Source: Seminavis robusta (taxonomy: Eukaryota; Bacillariophyta; Bacillariophyceae; Naviculales; Naviculaceae). Taken from it: a DNA stretch of 64,000 nucleotides. Below are positions 39,131 through 49,852 of this stretch, piece after piece; position 1 is the stretch's first letter; the number at the start of each line of letters is the position of its first letter. The notes beneath the pieces were generated by a model, which saw only the letters and a program-made list of their open reading frames with translations, was not told the DNA's origin and did no database searches. The position numbers and the translations under genes were made by a program. The stretch covers positions 1 to 64,000 of the forward strand of contig CAICTM010000312.1 in the NCBI GenBank assembly GCA_903772945.1. The letters run 5' to 3'.

Positions 39131-41268
39131 TCACCACTTCTTCACAGCTGAAGTGTGAGGAAAGATGACAAATTTGCCATCTTGGTTGATCTTTGCTAGA
39201 TAGAAGCTCTTCTTTCCCAGAAATTCTGTCTGGTCTGCAACACTCTCAGCGAGATCTCGAAAACCCAAGGAACCAGGAGCCAAGTAGAAGTTGCAGTAAC
39301 TGAGGGTCGGCAAGAATGGGAAGACAGAAAGATACTGTTAGGCGAGGAGGAGTGCTCATGTTGACCTTTTCATCGCTCATTAACTTACTGAGTTTTGTCA
39401 TAGATCAGCAAATTGTGCTGCAAACCTTCACTTTGGACCTTCACCCAGAATTTTTCATCTTGCTTTGCACTTTTTGGTGCCGTACAATGAAATTGAGAAG
39501 ACCTTGTTTGCGAACAAAAGTTGATGCTTGTATGGCCTTTTGGAATACTTGCTGGATCCCCCAATTCCAGTCCCAGCTGCTTTTCTCGTTCCTTACATTC
39601 CTTCCTGTGGAATCCTTTCCAGTGTGATACTTGGCATTCCTTTGAGCAGTACACTGCATCAAGACAGCTTGTACATTGACGCAACTCCCTGCCCAAACGA
39701 TTTGCCTTTGTGCCACACATTTCACACGCCTCCTTCTTTCTCACTTTCCATAGCTTCTTCTTTGATGTTTTCTTCAAATGACCTCGAATCACATCATTGA
39801 CTGGATTGACTCCTGAAACTGGTTTCATAAACATGTCCCGGACACTCCGACCAGAAAGATCTGGAATGTCCAAGCAATTGGATGATCGATGGAGGAGAAA
39901 TTTTGCAACGTCACCCTGACTTGACATTGCCACCTCATGAAGCGAGATTGATCCAATACGGTCTTGTACTTCCACAAGGTTTTTTGCCCTTAGAGACTTG
40001 TCCAATATGCAGACTTGCCTAGACTGCTGGCCAGCACATTTGGAGACAACAAAAATGTTGTCAGGCCTGATAGCCATCTCTTTTTTTGGGTCATTCAAAG
40101 GGTGAAATACTCTCCTTTCCGTTTCTGATACAAAACCACCTAGGATGCCCTCCATGCCATTGTAATTCTTTCTGCTGAGTCCATCCAATACAACATTCCT
40201 CCCAAGAAAGGTTGTGGTGGCCGTTGCCCTAATGCACATATCTGTCATTTCAAGGGTATCCTTGGTGGCATGTGAGCCAGCACCATAATGGCAGGCTGCA
40301 ATTGATACAAGCAAGCGAAAAATTCGTTGAGCAGTCTGGATCATTCTTCACTTTGCTGCTTGACACTGTTTCACACCTGTTTTTCCAGTAACCTCTTTGG
40401 CATTGGGGCTGGCCCCATACATTAATAGAATGCCAACAACCGCCACATGATTCATTAGCTTAGTTGGCCGGCCCGTGTATTGGCTAACACGATCCAAATT
40501 CTTGGAAGATGCAATGGTCAGGATCAGTGGTGACATGCGCATAGACGTGACTCGTTGCTCTAGCACATTTCGTCTGTCTTGGAAAGTAGGCTGAGCTTGT
40601 AGCTCGTTTCGAACAGCAATGTGGTCTCCCATGATGCAATTCCACGCAAAGGCAGGAAGCCTCTTTCCGCTATAGGCGGAGCTGGGCATTCTATATCCGA
40701 TCCACCACTGTTCCAAGTCACCACCGTCGGCAAAAAGATATCGCAGGATTTGTGCACTGGCACCTTCTGATGGGAGGGGCGTTTGATCTCCATTGCCGTA
40801 GGGGTCAGAATCATTGACGTCGCAGCTTGTCCCTGTCTTTTCCAAGAGTCTTCGGATAATTTTTGATGACTCGACGGTGGAGATGGTCGCTTTCAGTTGG
40901 GCCAATAAGCTACGGGATTCCTTATCCAAAAGCAAATAGCAACACTTCTTCGTTAACTTTGATTTTGTGCTTTGACTGACGGTGGTGGTTCCACTCTTTA
41001 ACAGGTCTTCTAAAACATCAGGGTCTTCAAGGAAGGCCGATCGGAGGAAGGATTTTTGTTCCTCATTCAGATTGTCGAGATTGAACTTATCCATGTCCTG
41101 TCTGTGTGGTGCTTTGGGGGAAGGTGATGCTTGTGGTGCTGGCACTGGTACTAGTCCCGCACCGGTTGGTTGGATGAGCCCTCGCTTGAAAGAGCACCAC
41201 ATCTTTTCCCGCGCCGCTTCTGACGTCCGCAAGATTTTGGTGCAATTTTTTTGCAGCCCAAACTTCAT
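39131..41268 (-). CDS. Ankyrin-MYND zinc finger protein, copy B
   Basis: Three exons: 40377-41268, 39389-40295 and 39131-39299; introns 81 and 89 bp; 655 residues from ATG 41268. Another ATG at 41094 would align better with copy D's start. The extra N-terminus is basic and Pro/Ala-rich (LVPVPAPQASPSPKAP). The core is as in copy A: NDSDPYGNGDQTP, an ankyrin-like repeat split by intron 1, NVVLDGLSRKNYNGMEG, and a MYND finger at about 488-531 (CEMC, CTSC, YCSKEC). The last exon ends AVKKW and has the same 169-nt length and phase as in its relatives. Downstream flank related to that of copy A. Function unknown. Confidence 0.82.
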
Positions 41269-41774
41269 TCCACCACGGTCTGCCACCGAATCGAATCAAT
41301 CACTTCCACGGCCTAATTTCAAATTAAATTAGTAGCACTTGGAAGAACTAAACTCTTCGATTACTATTTCATTATGTTTTTTGAGAGCCTCAGAGTTCAG
41401 AAGAGTACCCATTACATGATACCTCTTACTAATTAATTCTGATAGCAACTTCCATTGGTTCATATTGCAATCTGTCAGGACGGAGGACTTGGACGCGTTT
41501 GATTGAATCCGGAACATTTGGCAACACATTTCATAGGCACATCAGAGAATACGTGAAGGTGAAAAGGAGGCAGCTGAGGACGAGGAGTTGGACGCTGAAG
41601 CCAAAATTGAAAAGACCTTGAAGGCATACCCGCGGTACAAGGAGATTGTTGACCAGTTTTGGAAAATTCAGATCTGGATCTATCCTGAAGGCATCAGAAC
41701 GATCGAATCCGTCTTGAAGCAAGCTTCCGGTAGCCTCCTGTCATTAAGTGGCAATGACAAAGAGATCCTTTACC
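41269..41774. other. Divergent spacer with a possible coding remnant
   Basis: Lies between copy B and the CobW pseudogene. A + strand frame at about 41543-41728 has protein-like character: an acidic run (EAAEDEELDAEAK), then KTLKAYPRYKEIVDQFWK. It has a stop just upstream and no ATG. It may be an orphan exon or remnant; no family recognised. Confidence 0.35.
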
Positions 41775-43542
41775 ATGTCTCCTGCTCCCAACAATCAGGA
41801 TGTCGCTCCCGCTACGTCGCACCCAAAGCTCCCGATAACGCTACTGTCCGGCTTTTGGGGGGCAGGCAAGACAACGTTGTTGCGGCACGTTTTGCAGACC
41901 CAACATGACCAAAAAGCAAAGTTCCGATGCGCGGTTATCGTGAACGATATGGCCGAGCTGGTAAGGAGAGGGGGAGATGAGGAAAGGAAGGAAAATCCAT
42001 TCTGAATGCAGCTTACATCCGGTGCTTTTCCTCCATGTTTGTAGAACATTGACAAGACGCTCATTGAAGAATCGGGTGCCCTCGTCCAAAGTGATGATCA
42101 AGTGATTTCCATGAAAAAATTGATGCGTCTGTTGTAACTTGAAGAGTGACATGATGAAACAGATTATTGACTTGGCCACGGAAGGGATTTTCGATTATAT
42201 GATTATCGAGGCTTCGGGAGTGTCGGAACCGGCGCAGATCGCGCAGCTCTTTGCCGAAGTTTGTAATCAGGAGCATGATCACGAACAAGAGCACGATGCT
42301 GTACTATTGGGAGAATTGGCCCGATTGGATACCTGTGTGACCGTCGTGGATTGCCACGAGTTTCTAGGCAACCTCGGCAGAGATTGGTGCACAAGCAACT
42401 ACCCAATCGGGGAGAAACCTGGAATTTCGCATGCCTTATGTCAAAACAGATCGAGTATGCAAATGTCATTTTACTGAACAAAACCGATCTCGTCCTCCCA
42501 CATCAATTGAAAACCATTCGACAACGCGTCAAACTCCTCAATCCAAAAGCCAAGGTTTGACGTCCTCAGTCAAGGAACCACTGGCCAATATCATGGACGT
42601 GGTGGATACCAAACTCCCTCGCGCTCAGGACTTTGAGATTGCCGCGTCATCGGATGAATGGTTGTAGAAGCAGACGGTGGTGCCACCATCCTGTTGCAAC
42701 AAAAGCCAAGCGGCAGGCAAAGCTCCCTGTTGCGGTTCCAATCGTCAAGACAGCAGCAGCACTGGAAAGTCACAAATCATCCTTGGCAGTAGCATCGACA
42801 ATACGCGGGAATCTAAGACCAAGCGCCCCAAGACGACGACTCGTCACGAAGCACGTTTTGGGGTATCCTCCTTTCTCTACTTGTCCCGGTTGCCCTTTCA
42901 TCCAAAAAACGATGGCATGACCAATTCATTGAAAAGTACTTTTATCATGCCGCCTGAAGATGACGAAGATGCTGAGGACGAAGAGTTTGACGATGAGGAG
43001 GACGAAGGCGAACAAAGGATGGACGTGGACGATGAGAAGGACAATGCTCCCACGACGACAGAACAACCCGCCATCGACGAAGCGACGAAGAAGACAAAAG
43101 AAGAACGCGCACAAGAGTTGCAAGAAGAACTCGAAGAAAGATTGAAGAGATACAGGTCGAGGCCGCCGCCAAACGCACAACTTGCAGGAAGGACCTTGGT
43201 GGACAACTCGTTCGGAGCAAAGGATTCATTTGGCTCGGCAATATACATGACTTGAAAATGGTATATAGCCAAGCGGGGAGCATGGTGACGATTGAAGATG
43301 GTGTGGTGTGGGATGTCCTACAAAAAGGAGCCTGGGATGGAGGAGATCCGACAAAGAAGGAAGGCTTGCGCAAGAACTGGCAGGCCCCGTACGGCGATCG
43401 AAGACAAGAGTTGGTGTTTATTGGGGTGGGTTGCAAGATCCAAAAGGTCCTCGATGGCTGCCTCATGACAGAGGACGAGTATGACATGGGCGTGGACGGC
43501 TGGAAGGCAACAATGGGAGATGCACTCTTGAGTGACCGGTAG
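41775..43542 (+). pseudogene. CobW/G3E-family GTPase (COG0523) pseudogene
   Basis: Starts well at ATG 41775. [20 protein letters not shown] holds the P-loop, then VIVNDMAEL is joined by an 84-bp intron (41961-42044) to NIDKTLIEESGALVQ. Near 42112-42123 a one-base shift and a TGA precede the CVCC metal-binding motif (42124-42135), which continues in another frame with EASGVSEPAQIAQLF and TCVTVVDCHEFL. A shift near 42410 leads to YANVILLNKTDL, and another near 42555. The CobW C-terminal domain (FLYLSRLPFHPK; later VRSKGFIWLG, then WDVLQKG) is split again near 43200. So at least four frame breaks. The acidic insert at about 42955-43040 interrupts the C-terminal domain. The family are zinc or cobalt metallochaperones. 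Confidence 0.78.
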
Positions 43543-43790
43543 CTAGTCTTGAAGGGGCGTGGTTGAGATTACACCAGTTGGCCCTCCATTCCATGTGTCT
43601 CTATGGAATTAGCTCAGTTAAGCAGAATCATCTCTAGACTATTGCATTTCTTTATCGTCTAGGCTAGCCAGCACATCCTACCATCATGTCATCTCTGCTG
43701 TCCTGGAGCTATTCATCAACCATGCCATGAGTATCTACTCGAGAACATCACAACAGCCAGTCGCCAGGGAAGGCAGATAGCACCATCTAA
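43543..43790. other. Convergent 3' spacer
   Basis: Between the CobW pseudogene and the Cys-rich gene; nothing recognised. Confidence 0.4.
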
Positions 43791-44881
43791 CTACTCGGGC
43801 GAACCCGAGCAGCATCCTTTTGTGCTGGTGGGGGTACAGCCAATCAAATAAAAGTATCCAAGTTGGTCGCAGCACACAAGGGAGACATCGGAGTCCAATG
43901 GCTGGACGCAGCCCTGATCAGCACAGTACTCGTAACCAGAAGAACAAGTTGGAGTGGGAGCAGGTGATGGTGGATCGCTTCCACTAGGTTTGCAGCACGA
44001 TTCAGTGTCTGTGGGGGTGCAACCAAACGCATATTGGTATCCTTCCAGTTGGTCGCAGCATTCTGTAGTCACAGTGGAATCCCAAGGTCGAACACAACCC
44101 TGGGCGGCACAATACTGGTAGCCACCATCCGAAACACAGGATGGAGTGGGAGACAATGTGGGTGGCTCTGTATGAGAGTTGCAGCATCCGGTTGTGCTGG
44201 TAATGGTACAACCAAGTGCATAGGCGTATCCTTCCAGACTGTTGCAACATTCCTCAGTCACACTGGGATCCCATGGTCGGACACAGCCCTGGGAAGGACA
44301 GTACTCGTATCCTGCTGTGGGATTACAGGAAGACGAGGAATCAATGAAAATGGAGCAATCTTCAAATGTAATCATGTCACTTCCATCATTGAAAAAATCT
44401 TCCAGAGCAACCACATCAGCCTGAGAGTCACTTTGTTCCAGCACATAGGTATAGGTGACTTGGCTTTTGTCATCATCTGTAGCAAAGGTGTACATGGCAT
44501 CCACCTGTACAGCCACCAAGGGGCCTTCAAACTGGTCCAGATCAGAGTGAACAAACGTAAAGGCAGCATTGGGTGGGCCGCTTGCAAAAAATTCATCGAA
44601 ACTGTCAAAGAACTGTGAGGTAGGGATGGTATCCTCAATCTTGAAGGGACGATCACTGAATTGGTAGGTGTCATCATCCATATCATCGGTCCTCAATTCA
44701 TAACCATCATCCAGTTTATGAAGCGTACAAGAATTGGCCATTTGAGTAAAGAGGTAGCTGGGAGCATCACCTCCTCCATCACCGCCGCCGCACGTGGAGA
44801 GTGTGTCCAGGCAAGAAACCAAGTTGTCCTCGCAAGTTTCATCTTGGTCCATGCCAGCCAAATGGCGGCGGAGATGATGAC

Positions 44882-44918
<37 letters not shown>

Positions 44919-45131
44919 GGAAGAGGGCTTTCCACCATTGTTCTGTTCCTTTGTGGAAGTAATGGAGTTTTCGGGATGCTGCTTTGGAAAGGTTGCAATG
45001 GCTTCATTCACATTCCGATGAAATGTCGCTGCTGCCTTGACATTGAGCTTTCCACCACTCCTACTAGTAGCAGAAGCAGATGGAGCGCCAAAAGCAAGGC
45101 TTGCCACCATCAGGAAGAAAACGTTCATCAT
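43791..45131 (-). CDS. Secreted protein with three cysteine modules
   Basis: 446 residues, single exon. A signal peptide (NVFFLMVASLAFGAPSASA) starts the protein. A 12-residue Asn run (72-83, all AAC) and RRHL (88-91), an RXL-type cleavage site, follow. The middle domain (100-270) is acidic and beta-rich (FTFVHSDLDQFEGPLVAVQV). Three tandem modules share the spacing C-x4-C-x11-CC-x11-C-x7-CC (x10 in the third), each starting GYxYC..QGCV.P and separated by Pro/Ser/Thr linkers. All cysteines are paired in number, consistent with disulfides. A second ATG lies one codon downstream. Likely a frustule or cell-coat protein; family unnamed to me. Confidence 0.8.
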
Positions 45132-46023
45132 GGTCTTTTTTCTATTACGGTAGAAAGATACTTACTTTGACTGCAGTTCCAGCGTTCCAGCATGCCAATG
45201 TAACGAATGAATGTGTACCCCCAGAATGAATGAAGCAAGAATCATGATGTATGTATGTGAGCTGAAAGAAGAGTAAACAAACAACGTGACACAAAGTCGC
45301 ATGGATGATGCGAGTACCGGTGGTACCGGTACATTATTATTTGTCATCAGAGCAAGCGAAAACGAGACAACAAGGCAGTTGCAAAACAAGACATCTTCAA
45401 AGTTTCTTGCCTTGGAAGCTTGTGTTGGGAGTGGATCTTCAGATAGAAAGGTGCTGTAAGTGGGTTACTACGGTACTGTATGTGGTTAGAGTGGACTTTG
45501 GGTGGGGTTGGACTCTTGAGAGGGTGGAGGGCACGAAAACAAATATATGAGAAAGATACCGGTGGCATCAGATTAGGATGAGTTACGGTGTTCCGTTCGT
45601 GCTTGCTTCAATGAGCTTTGGCCTTGCTGTGTTTCATTCGGTCACATCGAATAAGCCTTGCTGTGTTTCAGTCATGGATACGATTTCCAAAGAGTCGCAC
45701 ACTTCCCGTCACACCTTCCCGCCAGGCGAAACACAATCTGCGACCAACAAGCCCCGCCCGTTGGAAATCCCGGCTGGCAACGGTGTTTCCACAAAATTTT
45801 TGCCTCTTTCTAGCTTTCGGTGCACGTGCAGTGATAGTGGAGGAGTGTGGGAGAGGCACACTACACAACAGCTCCATACCAAAGAGCTGTTGTCTCTAGC
45901 TGTTGGCGCTCTTCCTGGGAAGGTGAATTGAATTAGTCTATCCAGCTGATAGTGACTTTATTCTTTCGGCGGGATTCTACTAGTAGGAAGCTACTGCAGT
46001 AGTGAATTGCTGGCAGCACCGGT
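45132..46023. promoter_or_regulatory. Divergent spacer between two genes
   Basis: Lies between two outward-reading genes, so it should hold both promoters. Short frames at 45578-45931 are unconvincing. GGTACCGGT words at about 45317-45330 and 45557-45565 are the common intergenic type. Confidence 0.4.
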
Positions 46024-46998
46024 ATGAGACATGAAGGTGATACTGTGGTTGTCATGAACTTACGACAAGTCGTGGCCGCCGAAAATAATAGCGCCAACGA
46101 ATCTATCAAAGAGCAAAGCAGCAATACTGCCAACACTCCAATACCATCAAGCTCACAAAGCGCCGTGGTAGTGGACGCTATAGAAACCATGGTCTTGCCG
46201 TCTTCTTCTGTGACTATTACCTTGGATGCACCAGTACCATCACGAGACGATCCCCATAAAGATGGCGCTGATGTTGCCAGTGATACCACCGAGGTTGCCA
46301 CCAACCTGGGCGGTGTGACAGAAGAAGATTTGGAATATGGCAACACTTCTCGTCATTTGAGGTCATCCCTCCGACCAACATCCTATCCTGTTACCCAAAC
46401 AAGTAGTGGTTTGGATATTGACTACAAATACGACAAACCGTCCAAGTTGCGAAGCAGCTTGTTGACGTTGGTGGGGATCGTGCTGATTGTGGGGGGCGTC
46501 GTGTGGGCTGTCATTCATGTCATTCAGTCACCCGACTATCAGACCACCCAAACGGGTCAACCCATGGGGGCCATTCTCTGCAGCAAGGTAGATCAAGAGC
46601 TGATACTATTACAAATCTCCAATGACAACTACACCACAGCATCGTATGCTCCCCAATACCGAGAGGAATGCCAACGGGTATCGGAACGAGAACGCTCTTG
46701 TTCCTTTGCCATTTCCTACAACTTTACAGTGGAACATCTCGACAATGCTACGGAAATTGGATTTGATACGTGGACGTTTGATGCCGGCCATGAATGTCAT
46801 GAAAGTGTCCCACAAAGCCGACAAGATTATTTGCAGGCCAGCAATATCACCATTTACTATGAGTATGTCAATCCATCGGAGAACCATTATCATCCACCAC
46901 CCACGGCGGGGTCCATTGCCGGGATTATTGCAGGTATTAGTTGCGGTGTGGGCATTCTGTTTTTGTGCACATCGGTCCTCGAGTGTGTGCTCAATTGA
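46024..46998 (+). CDS. Two-TM protein with glycosylation-prone loop, unrecognised
   Basis: 324 residues. Ser/Thr/acidic N-terminal half (1-140), then a strong membrane segment at about 145-167 (LLTLVGIVLIVGGVVWAVIHVI). A 130-residue loop has four or five Cys and several N-glycosylation motifs (NYTT, NFTV, NATE, NITI). The second membrane segment at about 298-320 is Gly-rich (GSIAGIIAGISCGVGILFLC). No signal peptide. The loop is probably lumenal or extracellular with both ends cytosolic. No family recognised. Confidence 0.65.
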   Translation: MRHEGDTVVVMNLRQVVAAENNSANESIKEQSSNTANTPIPSSSQSAVVVDAIETMVLPSSSVTITLDAPVPSRDDPHKDGADVASDTTEVATNLGGVTEEDLEYGNTSRHLRSSLRPTSYPVTQTSSGLDIDYKYDKPSKLRSSLLTLVGIVLIVGGVVWAVIHVIQSPDYQTTQTGQPMGAILCSKVDQELILLQISNDNYTTASYAPQYREECQRVSERERSCSFAISYNFTVEHLDNATEIGFDTWTFDAGHECHESVPQSRQDYLQASNITIYYEYVNPSENHYHPPPTAGSIAGIIAGISCGVGILFLCTSVLECVLN

Positions 46999-47395
46999 AT
47001 GATTTGAGTTGAGTTGAATTAAAGAAAGAATTGAGTGGGACGGAATCGAACCAGCTTGGATGGAAACGCTTGGATGGAAACGATAAGTGAGACAGGAGGG
47101 GAGAATGGCCATGTCTACACACACACACGAGTTCCATCCATTCCAAAAGGGCGCGATTCCAAGATTATTGATATTTCTCTCGCACAGCTGCCCAAGAAGG
47201 ATGGCAGCAAAATCCAAATATAGACTGTTGTAGAATTAGCTTCTTTCTTTGTGATCTCTTGACTCGACTCGACTCGTCCATAGCTTATCTGAGGACACGC
47301 TAAAACAGCGCTCGGAGACATGCCAACCTGCTAGCAGCATCCCACTCTAGCTAGCTAGCTAGCTAGTAGATAGCCAGAGAGGGCGAGTGAGCTCT
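46999..47395. other. Convergent 3' spacer with CTAG run
   Basis: No gene. Alternating CTAG run at about 47347-47372, next to the stop of MYND copy C. Confidence 0.6.
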
Positions 47396-49326
47396 TCACC
47401 ACTTTTTTACTGTGGAAGTGTGTGGGAAGATGACGAGTTGCCCCTCTCCATTGAACTTGGCACGATAGTAGCCCTTTCGTCCCAGGAAGGCCGGATTGGC
47501 ACTGACACATTTCACCAACTCCTCATGGCCCAGACTGCCAACAGCCAGTGGCAAGTGACAGGCTCTGAAGCAATAATCAAGGCAAGCCATCAGGAACAGT
47601 GTCAGAGAGACCGAAAACAGAGAGGCGCACAACTAACAACTAACGGAGCAATGGATGGTAGCGTACCTGGTTTGGTCAGAAATCAGCAAGCTCGTATCCA
47701 ATCCGTCCTCGCATTGCACTTTCACCCAAAATGTCTGACCCGGATGGACCCCATCGGGTGCCTTGCACTCCCAAGCTTCCACCTCTTCTTGGGTGTAATG
47801 GTTGCAACCCACAAAGAAACCTCGAGGTATCGGCATTGCCTCGCCAATGACTACTCCCAGCTCTCTTTCCCGGTCAGGACACACCTTGCTGTGAGTTTTC
47901 TTCCAGTGAGACACCTGACACTTCCTGGAGCAGTACGCTGAGTCAAGGCACTTGGTACACTGGAGCAACTGCCGGCCCAAATCACGGGCAATGATGCCAC
48001 AATTGGCACAGGCCTCCTTGTTTGCTGCTTTCTGTTCTTTTTTCTTTGTGGTGGTCTTCACATGAGCGGAAAAGACATCATTGACAACATGCTCTCCCTG
48101 AAAGGATGTAAGGAGCAATCTTCGAGGGGAGTAGCCACTGCAATCCACAATGTCCAGGCACTTGGTGGATCTCTTGAGCAGAAATTTTACCACATCCCGT
48201 CGATCGGACATGGCAACTTCATGAAGGGAGATTGCTCCAACTCGATCTTGTAGGTCAACAAGGTTGGTAGTACGGAGGGACTTGTCCAAGATACACAGCT
48301 GCTCGTCGTCTTCCATGGACACAAAAATGTTCTCGGGCTTGACTGCCATTTCCTCGGCAGGTTCCATCAGTGGATAAAAGACACGCCGACCATTGCTGGA
48401 AATGCATCCACCAAGGGTTCCCTCCATATCATTGCATGCATCATTGCTGAGTCCCTTCAGTACAACCCTCTTGCCAACATGAGAACAGGTCTTGGTAGCA
48501 GAAATGCACATGTCAACCAGCTTCATGGTATCCTTGGTAGCCTTGGACCCCGCACCATAGTGACAGGCTGGATAGAGATAGAAAAGCAGGATATTGAGAC
48601 CACAAGCAGTCTATGAACGACTTTTGGCCAACACAGAACTTTTCACTTACCAGTCTTTCCAACAACATCCTTGGAGTTGGGGCGTGCTCCATATTGCAAC
48701 AAGATGCGAACGACTTCCTCATGTTCCATCCCCTCGAAGGGTCTCCCAGAGCATCCCTGGATAAAACCTGGAAGCTTGGAGATGGCAATGGTCAGGACCA
48801 ATGGGGTCAACCGCATGGAAGTGAAACGTCGCTCCAGGAGCTCCATCCGACCTTGAAGTGTGGGAGTCATCTTTAGCTCTTTTTCGACGGCTCGGGGCTT
48901 TCCCATGACACAATTCCGGAGGAAGCTGTTTGTTGAGGTGGTCTTTTGGAATTCCATCGTTAACCAGAGTAGAATATCCCCTCCGTCTGAAAAGAGCTCG
49001 CGTAGAATTTGGCGGTCACTGTCACTGGATTCCACGACGGTCTGATCTCCATCTCCGTACGGATCGGCGTCATTGATCTCGCAGTTGGTTCCCGCCTTTT
49101 GCAAAAGCCGCTTGACCAAGTTGCTGGACTCCATAGTCGATCCTGCATTCTTAAGTTGCGACAAAAGCTGACGAGCCTCGTGGTCCAGCTTGAGATTGGA
49201 TGTGTGCCTCGCGACAGGAATATTCTCTGCCAAAGTTGGGGGGCTGAAAAGATCCTGGGGATTTTGGCTGCTTGCGAGAAGGGATGATAGCAGAAAATCT
49301 GCTGGTTCTCCACTCTGACCCGTCAT
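47396..49326 (-). CDS. Ankyrin-MYND zinc finger protein, copy C
   Basis: Three exons: 48651-49326, 47667-48567 and 47396-47564; introns 83 and 102 bp; 581 residues. It starts MTGQSGEPADFLL. Contains NDADPYGDGDQT, an ankyrin-like repeat (VVRILLQYGARPNSKDVVG) cut by intron 1 at the same codon as in A and B, and RVVLKGLSNDACNDMEGTLG with MAVKPEN. The MYND finger is CANC, CTKC, YCSRKC, HW, H, C. The end is PHTSTVKKW. Its 5' end is the one copied in the fragment at 51970-52166. Intact as read. Confidence 0.82.
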
Positions 49327-49852
49327 GTCTACTGGTACTCTTCCTCCTCAATTGCAAGCTTTTTCCGAACCTCGCTTCTGTGTTGGATAAATGGGCCGCT
49401 CTTCTGATGGGCCGAGGCCGAGAGCTGATAGAGCAAAAGAGGAGAAGCCAAAAGACTGCAAAAAGATACTCTCTTCGCCTTATATCCGATACACAGCGGT
49501 AACCCTATAACTCTGCGGTACCGTAGCCACTCTTGATTCGCCAACTGGACTTTCCTTTCGGCGGCAGAGCTGCGGCTGCTTGTGTAGACTTTCGAACCGT
49601 CCCGGTCGCAATCTCAGTTCTTCAAGTTTTGCTGCTACATGTAGTATTGTTTAATGTAGTTGTTGTCAGGTCCTTGCTTCGATGTGAATGCAGCCAAAAC
49701 AATCACACTTTCAGAAGCTCTTTTCTAAAGATAAGGCTGCTTCAGACGGACGACACAAACGTCACTCCATACCAGGTACTGGCCACCGTCGTGGGGCAGA
49801 CGAAACAAACATACCGTAACAAATGCATCGTTCCATCTAGCCAGCAAAAATC
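49327..49852. other. Spacer between MYND copies C and D
   Basis: Promoter of C and 3' flank of D; nothing recognised beyond that. Confidence 0.4.

Noticed and set aside
44883-44918. Trinucleotide microsatellite
   Set aside because: It is the in-frame Asn run of the Cys-rich protein gene; kept as part of that gene.
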